This document shows positions 33,426 through 42,343 of a DNA stretch of 64,000 bases, in pieces. The position numbers were made by a program, and so were the translations under genes. Source of the DNA: Candidatus Rokuibacteriota bacterium (GTDB lineage: Bacteria > Methylomirabilota > Methylomirabilia > Rokubacteriales > CSP1-6); the NCBI GenBank assembly GCA_003220435.1, contig QHSL01000015.1, positions 1 to 64,000 on the forward strand, in the 5' to 3' direction. Below the pieces are notes generated by a model. That model ran no database searches and had not been told where the DNA came from. It was given only the letters and a program-made list of their open reading frames with translations. The first letter of the stretch is position 1; the number at the start of each line of letters is the position of its first letter.

Positions 33426-33455
33426 GGCGACCACACCCTCGAAGGAGAGAGCCTG

Positions 33456-34544
33456 ATGAAGATCACCCACGCGACCACCCGCGCGCTGCGCACGCCGGCC
33501 GACAACCCGCTCGTGGTGGGCCTCCCCGCCCCCACCGACACGCGCGAGTTCGTCACGCTCGAGCTCGGCACCGACCAGGGGCTGACGGGCCTCGGTCTGA
33601 CGTTCTTCGGCGGCGCGCTGACCCCGGCGCTCAAGGTCGCGGTGGAGGAGCTCGCCCGCCTCACCGTGGGCGAAGACCCCACGCAGGTCGAGGCCATCAC
33701 CGGCAAGCTCCGCCGCGCCGCCGGCAGCTCGGGGCCGGGCGGCATCTTCACGCTGGCGCTCTCCGCCGTCGACATGGCCTGCTGGGATCTCAAGGGCAAA
33801 GCCCAGGGCCAATCAGTCAGCGCGCTCCTCGGCGGGTTGCGCGATCGGGTCGCCACCTACGCGAGCGGCGCGCTCATGCGTCCGCACCCCATCGACTATC
33901 TCGCCAAGGCCGGCCCGCGCCTGCGCGACCAGGGATTCCGGCAGATGAAAATGCAGTGCGGGAGCGAGCCGACGGTCGCCGCCTCGATCGAGCGCGTGCG
34001 CGTCATGCGCGAGTCGATCGGACCGGACATCGACCTGATGTGCGACATCAACCAGCTCTGGAGCGTGAATCAGGCCATCGAGGTCGGGCGACGCATCGAG
34101 CCCTACCACCTGTTCTGGCTGGAGGACCCCACGACCCACGACGACTACCCGGGGCTCGCGCGCATCGCCGACGCGCTGACGACGCCGATCGCCGCCGGTG
34201 AGTACCACTACGGCATCGTTCCCTTCCGCCACCTGCTCGAGGCGCGCTCGATCGACGTCGTGATGATCGATCTCCTGCGCGTCGGCGGCATCACGCAGTG
34301 GATGAAGGTTGCGGGCATGGCCGAGGCGTTCAACCTGCCGGTGGTGAGCCATCTGGTGCCGGAGATCCACGTCCACCTGGTCGCGGCGATCCCGAACGGG
34401 CTCACCGTGGAGTACATGCCGTGGACGCTCCGGCTCTACGAGGAGACGCCGGCGATCGAGAAGGGCCAGCTCGTGGTACCGAAGAAGCCGGGACTGGGGC
34501 TGGCGTTCGATCAGGCCGCCGTCAAGCGGTACCAGATCGGATGA
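33456..34544 (+). CDS. Enolase-superfamily protein (mandelate racemase/muconate lactonising type)
   Basis: The 362-aa protein has an enolase-fold capping domain and barrel. Metal ligands are visible as CDINQLW (Asp), [10 protein letters not shown] (Glu) and AGEYHYGI (Glu). A lysine region RQMKMQCG and a histidine-rich [13 protein letters not shown] provide acid/base candidates, which suggests the mandelate racemase subgroup or an acid-sugar dehydratase. It is divergent from the Rieske dioxygenase and followed 39 bp later by an acyl-CoA-ligase-like gene. AAGGAGAG precedes the ATG. Confidence 0.88.
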   Translation: MKITHATTRALRTPADNPLVVGLPAPTDTREFVTLELGTDQGLTGLGLTFFGGALTPALKVAVEELARLTVGEDPTQVEAITGKLRRAAGSSGPGGIFTLALSAVDMACWDLKGKAQGQSVSALLGGLRDRVATYASGALMRPHPIDYLAKAGPRLRDQGFRQMKMQCGSEPTVAASIERVRVMRESIGPDIDLMCDINQLWSVNQAIEVGRRIEPYHLFWLEDPTTHDDYPGLARIADALTTPIAAGEYHYGIVPFRHLLEARSIDVVMIDLLRVGGITQWMKVAGMAEAFNLPVVSHLVPEIHVHLVAAIPNGLTVEYMPWTLRLYEETPAIEKGQLVVPKKPGLGLAFDQAAVKRYQIG

Positions 34545-34570
34545 CGGTTCCGACCTCGCCAAAATTTTGT

Positions 34571-34576
34571 TAGGGT
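34571..34576 (+). promoter_or_regulatory. TAGGGT box 7 nt before acyl-CoA-ligase-like start
   Basis: TAGGGT at 34571-34576 lies 7 nt before the ATG at 34584, in an AT-rich patch (AAAATTTTGT). TTCCGA at a 17-nt distance upstream could be a -35. No Shine-Dalgarno is present. Confidence 0.4.
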
Positions 34577-34583
34577 AGCCCGG

Positions 34584-36107
34584 ATGGGCGCCGGCACGTT
34601 CACCGTCTACGACATGATGAGCCGCGGAGCGATGGTCCATCGCGACGCGCCGGCGCTGATCCACGGCTCACGACAGGTGTCGTTCGGCCAGCTGCTCCGT
34701 CGAGTAGATTCCCTGGCCGCCGGGCTCGCCGGGCTCGGCCTCGTCAAGGGCGATCGGATCTGCGTGCTCGCCCAGAACGACGTCGGCTATGTCGAGCTGT
34801 ACGGCGCGTGCGCGCGCCAGGGCATCGTCGCGTATCCGATCAACTGGCGGCTGACGGCGCCCGAGGTCGAGCGGGTCGTCGAGCGCGCCGGGCCGAAGAT
34901 GATGGTGGCCGACGCGTCCACGATGTCGGTGGTGGGCGAGTGGCCGCGGACCCAGCGCGCGGTCCGCCACTGGTACCAGCTCGGAGACGACCTGCCGGCG
35001 CCGGGGTTCCAGGCGCTCTCGAGCCTCTATCGCGAGGGCGCCGCGCCGCCGGCCCCGGACCTCTCGGGCGACGATCCGTTCGCGGTCATCTCCACCGCCG
35101 CCGTCGACGTGATTCCGCGCGGCGCCGTGCTCACGCACGCCAACGCCATCACCGCCTCGCTCGTCGTCGCGCAGGCGCTCGGCGTCACCGGCGCCGACCG
35201 CTACCTGCTGGCGCTACCGCTGTTCCACATCACGGCGCTCGGCAACCTCATCACCCACATGCACGCCGGCGGTACCAGCGTGGTCGTGGCCCGGTACGAC
35301 GCCGAGGAAGCGGTGCGGTTGATCGACGCGCACCGGATCACCCACGTCTCCGACTTTCCGCCGGTGCTGGTGACCTTGCTCGACGCCGCGCAGAAGCTCG
35401 GCAGCAAGCTGACCAGCCTCACGCACGTGTCGGGCCTCGATGCGCCCCAGACCATCCAGCGCCTGCACGAGCAGACCGGCGCCCAGTTCTGGACGGGCTT
35501 CGGCCAGTCCGAGACTACCGGGTTCGTCAGCATCCAGCGCGTGCGCGACAAGCCCGGCGCCGCGGGCAAGCCGATCGCCGTGTGCCAGGTGCGGCTCGTC
35601 GACGACTACGACCGCGAGGTGCCCACCGGCACGCCCGGCGAGATCGTCGTACGAGGGCCGCTGGTGTTCCAGGGCTACTTCGGCCAGCCGGACGTGACCG
35701 CCTACACGCTGCGCAACGGCTGGCACCACACCGGCGACGTGGGCCGGTTCGACGACGACGGCTGGCTCTACTACGTCAAGCGAAAGCCCGAGAAGGAGCT
35801 GATCAAGCCGGGCGGCGAGAACGTGTACCCGGCCGAGGTCGAGTCGGTGATCATGCAGATGGAGGGTGTGAGCGGCGTGTGCGTGTACGGCATCCCCGAT
35901 GCGCGGTGGGGCGAGGCGATCAAGGCGGTCGTCGAGGCGCGCCCGGCCGGGCGCTACACGATGCAGCAGGTGAGCGAGTTCGTCGCCACGCGGATCGCGC
36001 GCTTCAAGCGCCCGACCAGCGTTGCCTTCACCGACGCCCTGCCCCGCACCGCGGAGGGCGGCGTGGACCGCGACGCGGTCAAGAACCGGTGGGATAACGA
36101 GCCGTGA
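34584..36107 (+). CDS. AMP-binding (acyl-CoA ligase-like) protein with degraded active-site motifs
   Basis: The 507-aa ANL-superfamily protein has the adenylate motif FWTGFGQSETTG, the HTGDVGRFDDDGWLYYVKRKPEKELIKPGGENVYPAEVE hinge and a C-terminal subdomain. The nucleotide P-loop, usually (T/S)SGTTGxPKG, reads STAAVDVIPRGAVLTH, and the final catalytic lysine region (normally LPKTxxGK) reads LPRTAEGGVDRD. If the fold is right, ATP handling or thioesterification must differ. An enolase-type gene precedes it, and its last 20 codons are duplicated in the 80-bp tandem that follows. Confidence 0.82.
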   Translation: MGAGTFTVYDMMSRGAMVHRDAPALIHGSRQVSFGQLLRRVDSLAAGLAGLGLVKGDRICVLAQNDVGYVELYGACARQGIVAYPINWRLTAPEVERVVERAGPKMMVADASTMSVVGEWPRTQRAVRHWYQLGDDLPAPGFQALSSLYREGAAPPAPDLSGDDPFAVISTAAVDVIPRGAVLTHANAITASLVVAQALGVTGADRYLLALPLFHITALGNLITHMHAGGTSVVVARYDAEEAVRLIDAHRITHVSDFPPVLVTLLDAAQKLGSKLTSLTHVSGLDAPQTIQRLHEQTGAQFWTGFGQSETTGFVSIQRVRDKPGAAGKPIAVCQVRLVDDYDREVPTGTPGEIVVRGPLVFQGYFGQPDVTAYTLRNGWHHTGDVGRFDDDGWLYYVKRKPEKELIKPGGENVYPAEVESVIMQMEGVSGVCVYGIPDARWGEAIKAVVEARPAGRYTMQQVSEFVATRIARFKRPTSVAFTDALPRTAEGGVDRDAVKNRWDNEP

Positions 36108-36257
36108 GCATCCCCCGACCCACGGCACGCCGCCGGGGCGGCGTGGACCGCGACGCGGTCAAGAACCGGTGGGGTAACGAGCCGTGAGCATCCCCCGACC
36201 CGCGGCACGCCGCCGGGGCGGCGTGGACCGCGACGCGGTCAAGAACCGGTGGGGTAA
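36056..36257. repeat. 80-bp tandem duplication of ligase 3' end
   Basis: About 2.5 copies of an 80-bp unit start at 36056, 36136 and 36216; the last copy is cut after 42 nt at 36257. The unit contains the end of the ligase gene (GGVDRDAVKNRW and its stop). Because 80 is not a multiple of three, later copies are out of frame and untranslated or translated differently. The right edge joins a truncated molybdopterin oxidoreductase, so this may be a replication-slippage or recombination scar (an assembly artefact is the alternative). Confidence 0.85.
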
Positions 36258-36943
36258 TCTGCAGCGACCTGGCGCGCCGCCTGGGGGTCGAGGGGTACAA
36301 CGACAAGACCGAGGACGAGTGGCTGCGCGAGCTCACCCACGACGTCATCGACGACTTCGATACCTTCCGCGAGCGCGGGCTGGCGCGGCTGCCGGCGCCC
36401 GAGGACGCGGTCGCCTTCGCCCGCGAGATCCGTGATCCCGAACGCCACCCGTTCACGACGCCGTCAGGCAAGATCGAGATCTACTCGATGACGCTCGCGG
36501 CGAACCCCGACCCGTATGGATTGGGCGCCATTCCTCCGATCCCGACGTGGATTCCCGACGAGGTCGATGTCGAGCATCCGTTGAGGCTCGTCACGCCCAA
36601 GTCCCGCGCGCGAACGCACTCGATCCACGACAACCAGCCGATCCTCGCGCGCGCCGACCGCGATGACGTCTGGATCAACACCGCCGACGCGGCGGCGCGC
36701 GGGATCGCCGACGGCCAGCGCGTGCGTGTCTTCAACAGCCGCGGCGCCACGACCATGCCCGCGCGCGTGACCGACCGCATCGCCCCGGGCGTCGTCTCGA
36801 TCAAGGAGGGTGCGTGGTTCACGCCCGACGCGGCGGGGATCGACACGCACGGCTGCGTCAACGTCCTCACCGCCGATCGGACGTCGCCCGCCGGCGCGGC
36901 CCCGTTCAACTCCTGCTTCGTGGACGTCGCGCCGGCCGAGTAA
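36258..36943 (+). pseudogene. Molybdopterin oxidoreductase, C-terminal fragment
   Basis: The frame from 36260 encodes CSDLARRLGVEGYNDKTEDEWL and then TTPSGKIEIYSMTLAANPDPYGLGAIPPIPTW, the familiar PSGKIE(I/F)YS region of DMSO-reductase-family enzymes. A C-terminal molydopterin-dinucleotide-binding domain follows (ARADRDDVWINTADAAARGIADGQRVRVFNSRGA ... EGAWFTPD). Only about 228 residues of a usual 600-900 remain, with no N-terminal iron-sulfur or molybdenum ligand domain. An in-frame stop at 36185-36187 and no start before 36488 make it a remnant. It abuts the 80-bp tandem. Confidence 0.82.
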
Positions 36944-36964
36944 TCGGCTACGGTCGTCCCCGCC

Positions 36965-37813
36965 GTGAACGCTCGAGTTTTAAGACAGCTCGGACGCCAC
37001 GCGCTCATCTACGCGGGGCTCGCCCCGTTCGTGGTGATCGCCGTGTTTCCGGTCTACTGGATGGCGATCGCGGCGTTCAAGCAGGATGCCGACCTCTACC
37101 GGACGGGCAACTTTCCCCTGTGGTTCAATCTCGAGCCGACGCTCGACCACTTCCGCCTTTTGTTCACGAGGACCTACTTCACGACCTGGCTGGTCAACAC
37201 CACGCTGCTCGCCATCTGCCTCGTGGTGATCACGCTCGTGGCCGCGGTGCCCGCGGGGTACGCGCTGGCGCGGATGCGGTTGCCCGGCGCCGAGAACCTC
37301 GGCATCGCCCTCTTCATGACGTATCTGGTGCCGCCGATCATCCTGTTCCTGCCGCTGGCGCGAGTGGTCGGCACGCTGGGGCTCTTTGACTCCTGGTGGG
37401 CCCTGGTGGTCGTCTACCCGACCTTCACGATCCCGTTCTGCACGTGGTTTTTGATCGGCTTCTTCAAGACCCTGCCCCGGGAGATCGAGGAGGCGGCGTG
37501 GGTCGACGGCTGTGGCGTCGTCGGGGGCGTGCTGCGCGTCGTCCTGCCGCTCACGCGCCCCGGACTGCTGATCGCGGCGATCTTCGCTTTCACGCTCGCG
37601 ATGCAGGAGTTTCTGTACGGGGTCGTCTACGTCTCGCCCAGGGACGAGAAGACGGTGACGGTCGGCGTGGCCACCGCGCTGATCCGCGGGGACATCTATT
37701 ACTGGGGCTCGCTGATGGGGGCCGCGCTCATCGTCGGCTTGCCCATCGCGCTCCTGTACAACGCGTTCCTCGACCATTTCATCCGCGGCCTCACCGCGAG
37801 CGGGTCGAGTTGA
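36965..37813 (+). CDS. Carbohydrate ABC transporter permease (MalG type), orphan
   Basis: The 282-aa permease has about six TM helices and the EAA-loop EEAAWVDGCGVVGGVLRVVLPLTRPGLL typical of MalG/UgpE. Its usual partners (MalF-type permease, binding protein, ATPase) are absent next to it: a truncated oxidoreductase lies upstream and a peptide-type permease downstream. It may therefore be a survivor of a larger deletion. The GTG start at 36965 has no clear Shine-Dalgarno. Confidence 0.85.
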   Translation: MNARVLRQLGRHALIYAGLAPFVVIAVFPVYWMAIAAFKQDADLYRTGNFPLWFNLEPTLDHFRLLFTRTYFTTWLVNTTLLAICLVVITLVAAVPAGYALARMRLPGAENLGIALFMTYLVPPIILFLPLARVVGTLGLFDSWWALVVVYPTFTIPFCTWFLIGFFKTLPREIEEAAWVDGCGVVGGVLRVVLPLTRPGLLIAAIFAFTLAMQEFLYGVVYVSPRDEKTVTVGVATALIRGDIYYWGSLMGAALIVGLPIALLYNAFLDHFIRGLTASGSS

Positions 37814-37861
37814 CTCCTCCGCGTCGCTTGGCTACGCTGCCTCGCGGTCGCCGCTCGCCCC

Positions 37862-38824
37862 ATGGACTCCGGACTCAGGACGTACGCCGTCAAGCGCATC
37901 GGCTTCGCCGCGCTCATGCTGCTCGGCGTCTCGGTCATCCTGTTCACGATCATGCGGCTGGCGCCGGGCGGTCCAGAGGCGGTGCTGATCGGCGGCGAGT
38001 TCTCGCAGGAGGCCGCCGCGCAGATCCGCCAGCGCCTCGGCCTCGACCGGCCGCTGGCCCTGCAGTACCTCGGGTGGGCGGGCGCCGCGCTGCGCGGCGA
38101 TCTCGGGCGATCGTTCAAGACCGGTGATCCGGTCGCCGCGCTGATCCTCGATCGTCTGGGCCCGACCGTGCAGCTCACCGCCGGGGCGCTGGTGCTGGCG
38201 CTCGGGGTGGCCGTCCCGCTGGGCGTGCTGGCGGCGGTGCGCCGGGGCACGATCTGGGACACGCTCGGCTCGGCGGTCGCGCTCTTCGGCGTGTCGTTCC
38301 CGAGCTTCTGGCTCGGGATCATGCTGATCCTCCTCTTCTCCGAAGTCTTTCACCTGCTCCCGCCGTCGGGGCTGAGCGAGTACGGGCGCGAAGGCGAGCT
38401 GTCCGCGCGGCTGCGCCACGCCGTCCTGCCGACGCTGACGCTCGGCCTCATCCAGATGGCCTCGTTCATGCGGTTCACACGCTCGAGCCTGCTGGAGGTG
38501 CTTCGCCAGGACTACGTCCGCACCGCGCGCGCCAAGGGTCTCGGCGGCGGACGGGTCGTCTGGCGCCACGCGCTCCGCAACGCGCTGATTCCGGTGGTGA
38601 CGGTGGTGGGGCTCTCGCTGCCGACGCTGGTGGGCGGCGCCGTGCTCACCGAAACCGTCTTCGCCTGGCCCGGGATCGGCCGGCTGGCGGTCGGCGCCGT
38701 GTTCGAGCGCGACTATCCGGTGATCATGGGCGTCAACCTGCTGGTGGCCACGGTGGTGGTGGTCGCCAATCTCGTGACCGATCTCGCCTACTGCGTGATC
38801 GATCCGCGGATCTCGTATCGATGA
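37862..38824 (+). CDS. Peptide-type ABC transporter permease (DppB family)
   Basis: The 320-aa DppB/OppB-like protein opens YAVKRIGFAALMLLGVSVILFTIMRLAPGGPEAVLIGGEFSQEAAAQIRQRLGLDRPLALQYLGWAGAALRGDLGRSF, the family signature. The coupling loop is YVRTARAKGLGGGRVVWRHALRNALIPVVT. Its stop overlaps the DppC start (ATGA). With the next two genes it forms a three-gene transporter operon lacking local ATPases. Confidence 0.92.
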   Translation: MDSGLRTYAVKRIGFAALMLLGVSVILFTIMRLAPGGPEAVLIGGEFSQEAAAQIRQRLGLDRPLALQYLGWAGAALRGDLGRSFKTGDPVAALILDRLGPTVQLTAGALVLALGVAVPLGVLAAVRRGTIWDTLGSAVALFGVSFPSFWLGIMLILLFSEVFHLLPPSGLSEYGREGELSARLRHAVLPTLTLGLIQMASFMRFTRSSLLEVLRQDYVRTARAKGLGGGRVVWRHALRNALIPVVTVVGLSLPTLVGGAVLTETVFAWPGIGRLAVGAVFERDYPVIMGVNLLVATVVVVANLVTDLAYCVIDPRISYR

Positions 38825-39747
38825 CGGCGCCCGCGCGTCCGGAGCGGCCGTCAATTCACAGCCGCGCCTCGGCCGGCGGGGCCCCAGCCCCGCGACGGCC
38901 TGCGGCGCGCACTACCGTCTTCCGTCGGCTCACGCGCAATCGGCGTGGCCTTGTCGGCGGCGTGGTCGTCACCGTCATGGTCACCGCGGGCGCGCTCGCG
39001 CCGGCGCTGGCGCCGCAGAGCTATTCCGCGCAGTCGCTGCTGAATCGGCTGAAGCCACCGAGCGCCGCGCACTGGCTCGGGACCGACGGCTTCGGTCGCG
39101 ACGTCCTGAGCCGGGTGATCTGGGGCAGTCGCGTCTCGCTCGAGATCGGCCTCGTCGCCACCGCGCTCGCGCTGGTCGTGGGCACCGCGGTGGGCAGCGT
39201 CGCGGGCTACTTCGGCGGCGCGACCGACACCGCGATCATGCGCGCCGCCGACGTGTTTCTCTCGGTGCCGGCCCTGTTCCTGATCCTCGTGGTGGTCGCG
39301 CTGTTCGGCGCGAGCCTCGCCCACACCGCGCTGGTCATCGCGCTCGTCACCTGGGCGCCGGTCGGGCGCATCGTGCGCAGCGAGTGCCTGAGCCTCCGGA
39401 ACCGCGACTTCGTGCACGCCGCCGAGGCGCTCGGCGCCGGACACGCGCGCATCCTCGGGCGCCATCTGCTGGTGAACGCGCTGCCGATCGTCATCGTCCA
39501 GGCCAGTCTCCTGCTGGGCCAGACGATCTTGATCGAATCGGGCCTGAGCTATCTTGGGCTCGGCGCCCAGCCGCCGCTGCCGAGCTGGGGCAACATGGTC
39601 GTGGAGGGACGGCAGTTCCTGGCCTCGGCCTGGTGGATCGCGACCTTCCCCGGGCTCGCCATCTTCGTCACGGTGCTGGGATTCAACCTGTTCGGCGACG
39701 GGCTGCGCGACGCGTCGGATCCGACGCTGCGCGGGCACTCGCCGTAA
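38821..39747 (+). CDS. Peptide-type ABC transporter permease (DppC family) with repeat-encoded N-terminal tail
   Basis: The 308-aa DppC/OppC-like protein has FRRLTRNRRGLVGGVVVTVMV (TM1), LGTDGFGRDVLSRVIWGSRVSLEIGL and the EAA loop VHAAEALGAGHARILGRHLLVNALPIVIVQ. The N-terminal tail is unusual: residues about 14-31 (RASAGGAPAPRRPAARTT) are encoded by hairpin repeat copy 6, inserted in frame before TM1. No start codon exists between the repeat and TM1, so the repeat must be translated. The start is coupled to the DppB stop. Confidence 0.88.
   Translation: MTAPARPERPSIHSRASAGGAPAPRRPAARTTVFRRLTRNRRGLVGGVVVTVMVTAGALAPALAPQSYSAQSLLNRLKPPSAAHWLGTDGFGRDVLSRVIWGSRVSLEIGLVATALALVVGTAVGSVAGYFGGATDTAIMRAADVFLSVPALFLILVVVALFGASLAHTALVIALVTWAPVGRIVRSECLSLRNRDFVHAAEALGAGHARILGRHLLVNALPIVIVQASLLLGQTILIESGLSYLGLGAQPPLPSWGNMVVEGRQFLASAWWIATFPGLAIFVTVLGFNLFGDGLRDASDPTLRGHSP
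38861..38912 (+). repeat. Hairpin repeat copy 6, inside the DppC coding region
   Basis: The middle stem is GGCCG/CGGCC, the inner stem GCGGGGC/GCCCCGC and the loop CCCA. It lies 40 nt downstream of the DppC start codon and is translated as RASAGGAPAPRRPAAR. The element has no stop codon in any of six frames, so insertion can keep the frame open. Confidence 0.87.
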
Positions 39748-39756
39748 CTCACGGGG

Positions 39757-39810
39757 GTGTGCGCTGCAGGCCGTCGCGGGGCTGGGGCCCCGCCGGCCGT
39801 GGCGCGCCTA
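39757..39810 (-). repeat. Hairpin repeat copy 7 (GCGCGC subfamily)
   Basis: Opposite orientation relative to copy 6, 850 bp away. The middle stem is GGCCG/CGGCC. It lies between the DppC stop and the binding-protein start, ending 6 nt before the GGAGG Shine-Dalgarno used by GTG 39828. Confidence 0.86.
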
Positions 39811-39827
39811 CGAATGGAGGATCGACG

Positions 39828-41453
39828 GTGATTCACGCCATCCTACTCGCGCTGCTCGTCGCCATCATCGGCCTGACGCCCACGACGAGTCCCGCCGCCG
39901 GCAAGGACTTCGTCATCGGGCTCAGCGGCGATGCCACGTCGCTCAACCCGGTGGTGGCCACCGACGGCCAGTCCTACATCGCCGAGTGGCCGCTCTTCGA
40001 CAGCCTGGTCGAGCTCGATCAGGGCCTGAACGTCAAGCCGCTCCTGGCCGAGTCGTGGGAGGTGTCGCGCGACGGGCTCACGTACACGTTCAAGCTCAAG
40101 CGCGGCGTGAAGTGGCACGACGGTAAGCCCTTCACCGCCCGCGACGTCGCCTTCACGTTCTATTCGGTCCTCGATCCGAAGGTCACCACGCCGCATCGCG
40201 CCTACTTCGACGCGCTCGCCGGATTCCCCGAGCTGACGGCCAAGGAGAATCCCAGGCGGCCGGAGGAGCTGGCCGTCCGTCCCATCGAAGTCGTCGACGA
40301 CCATACCGTGCGCTTCCGGCTGCGCTACCCGTCGGGGTCGTTCCTGGCCGTGCTCGTCAACCCACGCGCCGGGATCGTTCCGGAGCACCTCCTCCGGGGA
40401 GCGGATCTCAACACGGCCGAGTTCAACCGCCGTCCGATCGGGACCGGCCCCTTCAAGCTCGCCGAGTGGCGCCGGGGCGAGCGTCTGGTGATGGAGGCCA
40501 ACGACCAGTACCACGGTGGCCGGCCGGCCCTCGACCGCCTGATCTTCCGGATCATCCCCGACAGCGTCGTGCTGCTCCAGGAGCTTCGCGCCGGCGGCGT
40601 CGACTTCATCGAGAATCCTCCGCTGACGGAAGTGGCGCGACTGAAGCAGACGCCGAATCTCAAGGTGCTCGTCGCCGACAACACCTCGTATACGTACTTC
40701 GGCTGGCGCCAGGACCTGGCGCCGTTCACGGACGTCCGCGTGCGCCGCGCGCTCTATCACGCGATCGACGTGCCGACCATCGTTCGCGAGGTGCTCCAGG
40801 GCTACGCCGCGGTCTCGACCGGCCAGTTCCCGCCGTCGAGCTGGGCCTTCGACCCGAGCGTGAAGCCGTACGCGTACGATCCGGCCCGCGCCAAAGCCCT
40901 CCTGGCCGAGGCCGGGTTCAAGCCGGGGTCAGACGGCGTGCTAACCAGGGACGGCAAGCGGTTCAGCTTCTCGGTGCGCCACGATCAGGCCAATCAGAGC
41001 GTGAAGGACACCGCCGTGATCATCCAGGAGTACCTGAAGCGCGCCGGCGTCGAGGTGCACCTCGAGCCGCTCGACTGGCCGACCTTCGTCAAGAAGCTCT
41101 TCGCCTCGGAGTTCGAGGGCATCGTCGTCGGCTGGACCAATCACCACGATCCCGACCCGTTCGCCTACACCATCTGGCACTCGAGCCAGTGGAAGGGCCG
41201 CAACTTCGCGCACTACAAGAACACGCGCGTGGACGAGGCGCTGGAGGCGGCGCGCCGCACCGGCGTGACCGCCGAGCGCAAGAAGCACTACGCGGAGTTC
41301 TCGAAGCTCCTCATGGAGGACGCGCCGTACGTGTTCCTCTATTTCCAGCAGCAGGTGTACGTGACGCGCGCGGGTTACGAGGGTTTCGTGCCGATCCCGA
41401 CGTTCGCCGGCATCTACCAGTCGCTGAAGAGCGTGCGCTGGACGGGGAAGTAG
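39828..41453 (+). CDS. Peptide-type ABC transporter substrate-binding protein
   Basis: The 541-aa SBP of family 5 has a signal peptide to about residue 24. The signature is LLAESWEVSRDGLTYTFKLKRGVKWHDGKPFTARDVAFTFYS (about 65-105), and RRPIGTGPFKLAEWRRGERLVMEANDQYHGG follows. Downstream parts (AKALLAEAGFKPGSDGVLTRDGKRFSFSV) are typical. GTG at 39828 has a GGAGG site 9 nt upstream. It completes a DppB-DppC-SBP operon. Bound ligands may be oligopeptides, opines or other compounds. Confidence 0.91.
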   Translation: MIHAILLALLVAIIGLTPTTSPAAGKDFVIGLSGDATSLNPVVATDGQSYIAEWPLFDSLVELDQGLNVKPLLAESWEVSRDGLTYTFKLKRGVKWHDGKPFTARDVAFTFYSVLDPKVTTPHRAYFDALAGFPELTAKENPRRPEELAVRPIEVVDDHTVRFRLRYPSGSFLAVLVNPRAGIVPEHLLRGADLNTAEFNRRPIGTGPFKLAEWRRGERLVMEANDQYHGGRPALDRLIFRIIPDSVVLLQELRAGGVDFIENPPLTEVARLKQTPNLKVLVADNTSYTYFGWRQDLAPFTDVRVRRALYHAIDVPTIVREVLQGYAAVSTGQFPPSSWAFDPSVKPYAYDPARAKALLAEAGFKPGSDGVLTRDGKRFSFSVRHDQANQSVKDTAVIIQEYLKRAGVEVHLEPLDWPTFVKKLFASEFEGIVVGWTNHHDPDPFAYTIWHSSQWKGRNFAHYKNTRVDEALEAARRTGVTAERKKHYAEFSKLLMEDAPYVFLYFQQQVYVTRAGYEGFVPIPTFAGIYQSLKSVRWTGK

Positions 41454-41456
41454 CGC

Positions 41457-42287
41457 CTATGAGCCGAGGAAGGCCGCGAGCCGGCGCGTGAAGGCCGCGC
41501 GCTCTTCGATCTGCGGCGAGTGGCCGCTCTGGTCGAAGACCGCGAGCTCGGCGCTGGGGACGAGCCGAGCGATCTCCTCAGCCTGGTCTACCGGGCAGAT
41601 CCAGTCGTGTCGCCCCACCGCGACCAGGGTCGGGCACGCGATCCGCGGAAGCTCGGCCCGGCAGTCGTAGCTCGCGTACTCGTGCTCGATGATGAATCTC
41701 CGCACGGCGAGCCGGTAGCGGATGTCGGGGCGCGCGGCGCTGTTCTCCATCGCGCGACCGGCGTCGAAGAAGTAGAGGGGTCGGAGCGTGTCGAAGGCGC
41801 GGCGGAAGCTCGCATCGTCCGACAAGGAGCCGTCCCAGAGCGCCCGGTACGCAGCCCATTGCGCGACGGTCGCGCGCCGGCGCGCGTTGTCCTCGGCGCG
41901 CCCCATGAAGTCCCGACTGGCGGCGGCGCCGACGACGGCCAGGGTACGGACCGACGCCGGATGGCGCGCGGCGTACGTGAGACCGAGGAATCCGCCCCAG
42001 CTGATCCCGAGCACGTGGACCGGACCGAGCTCGAGCGCCTGTCGCACCGATTCGATATCGGAAACCAGCTGAGCCTGCGTGCACTGCTCGACCGGCACCC
42101 ACTCCGACCGGCCGTGGCCACGGTGGTCGTAGAAGATCAGCCGAAGGTCGAGCTCGGCGGCCAGCGGGCCCAGGGTGCGGGCGAGCCCCGACGCGTCGGT
42201 CCCCGGTCCGCCGTGCAAGCACACGCAGGGCCGCCCCTCGCCGACCGACTCGCAGAAAATCGTCGCGCCGTTGATTCGTAGCTCCAC
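41457..42287 (-). CDS. Alpha/beta hydrolase (proline iminopeptidase-like)
   Basis: The protein has about 276 aa. LHGGPGTDASG (HGGPG oxyanion motif), YDHRGHGRSEW, the nucleophile elbow GISWGGFLGL and the C-terminal FDQSGHSPQIEER are present. The HGGPG motif is typical of the prolyl aminopeptidase-like subfamily of alpha/beta hydrolases. A GTG start at 42287 gives VELRINGATIF; no strong Shine-Dalgarno precedes it, so the start is uncertain. It is convergent with the SBP gene (3-bp gap). Confidence 0.83.
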   Translation of the reverse strand: MELRINGATIFCESVGEGRPCVCLHGGPGTDASGLARTLGPLAAELDLRLIFYDHRGHGRSEWVPVEQCTQAQLVSDIESVRQALELGPVHVLGISWGGFLGLTYAARHPASVRTLAVVGAAASRDFMGRAEDNARRRATVAQWAAYRALWDGSLSDDASFRRAFDTLRPLYFFDAGRAMENSAARPDIRYRLAVRRFIIEHEYASYDCRAELPRIACPTLVAVGRHDWICPVDQAEEIARLVPSAELAVFDQSGHSPQIEERAAFTRRLAAFLGS

Positions 42288-42343
42288 CGGCGTCTTTATA
42301 TCACCCCTCGGCAATAGCACCGGCCGGCAGGACGCCTGGGCGG

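Noticed and set aside
36056-36257. CRISPR array
   Set aside because: The units are 80-bp direct duplications of a coding 3' end without unique spacers.
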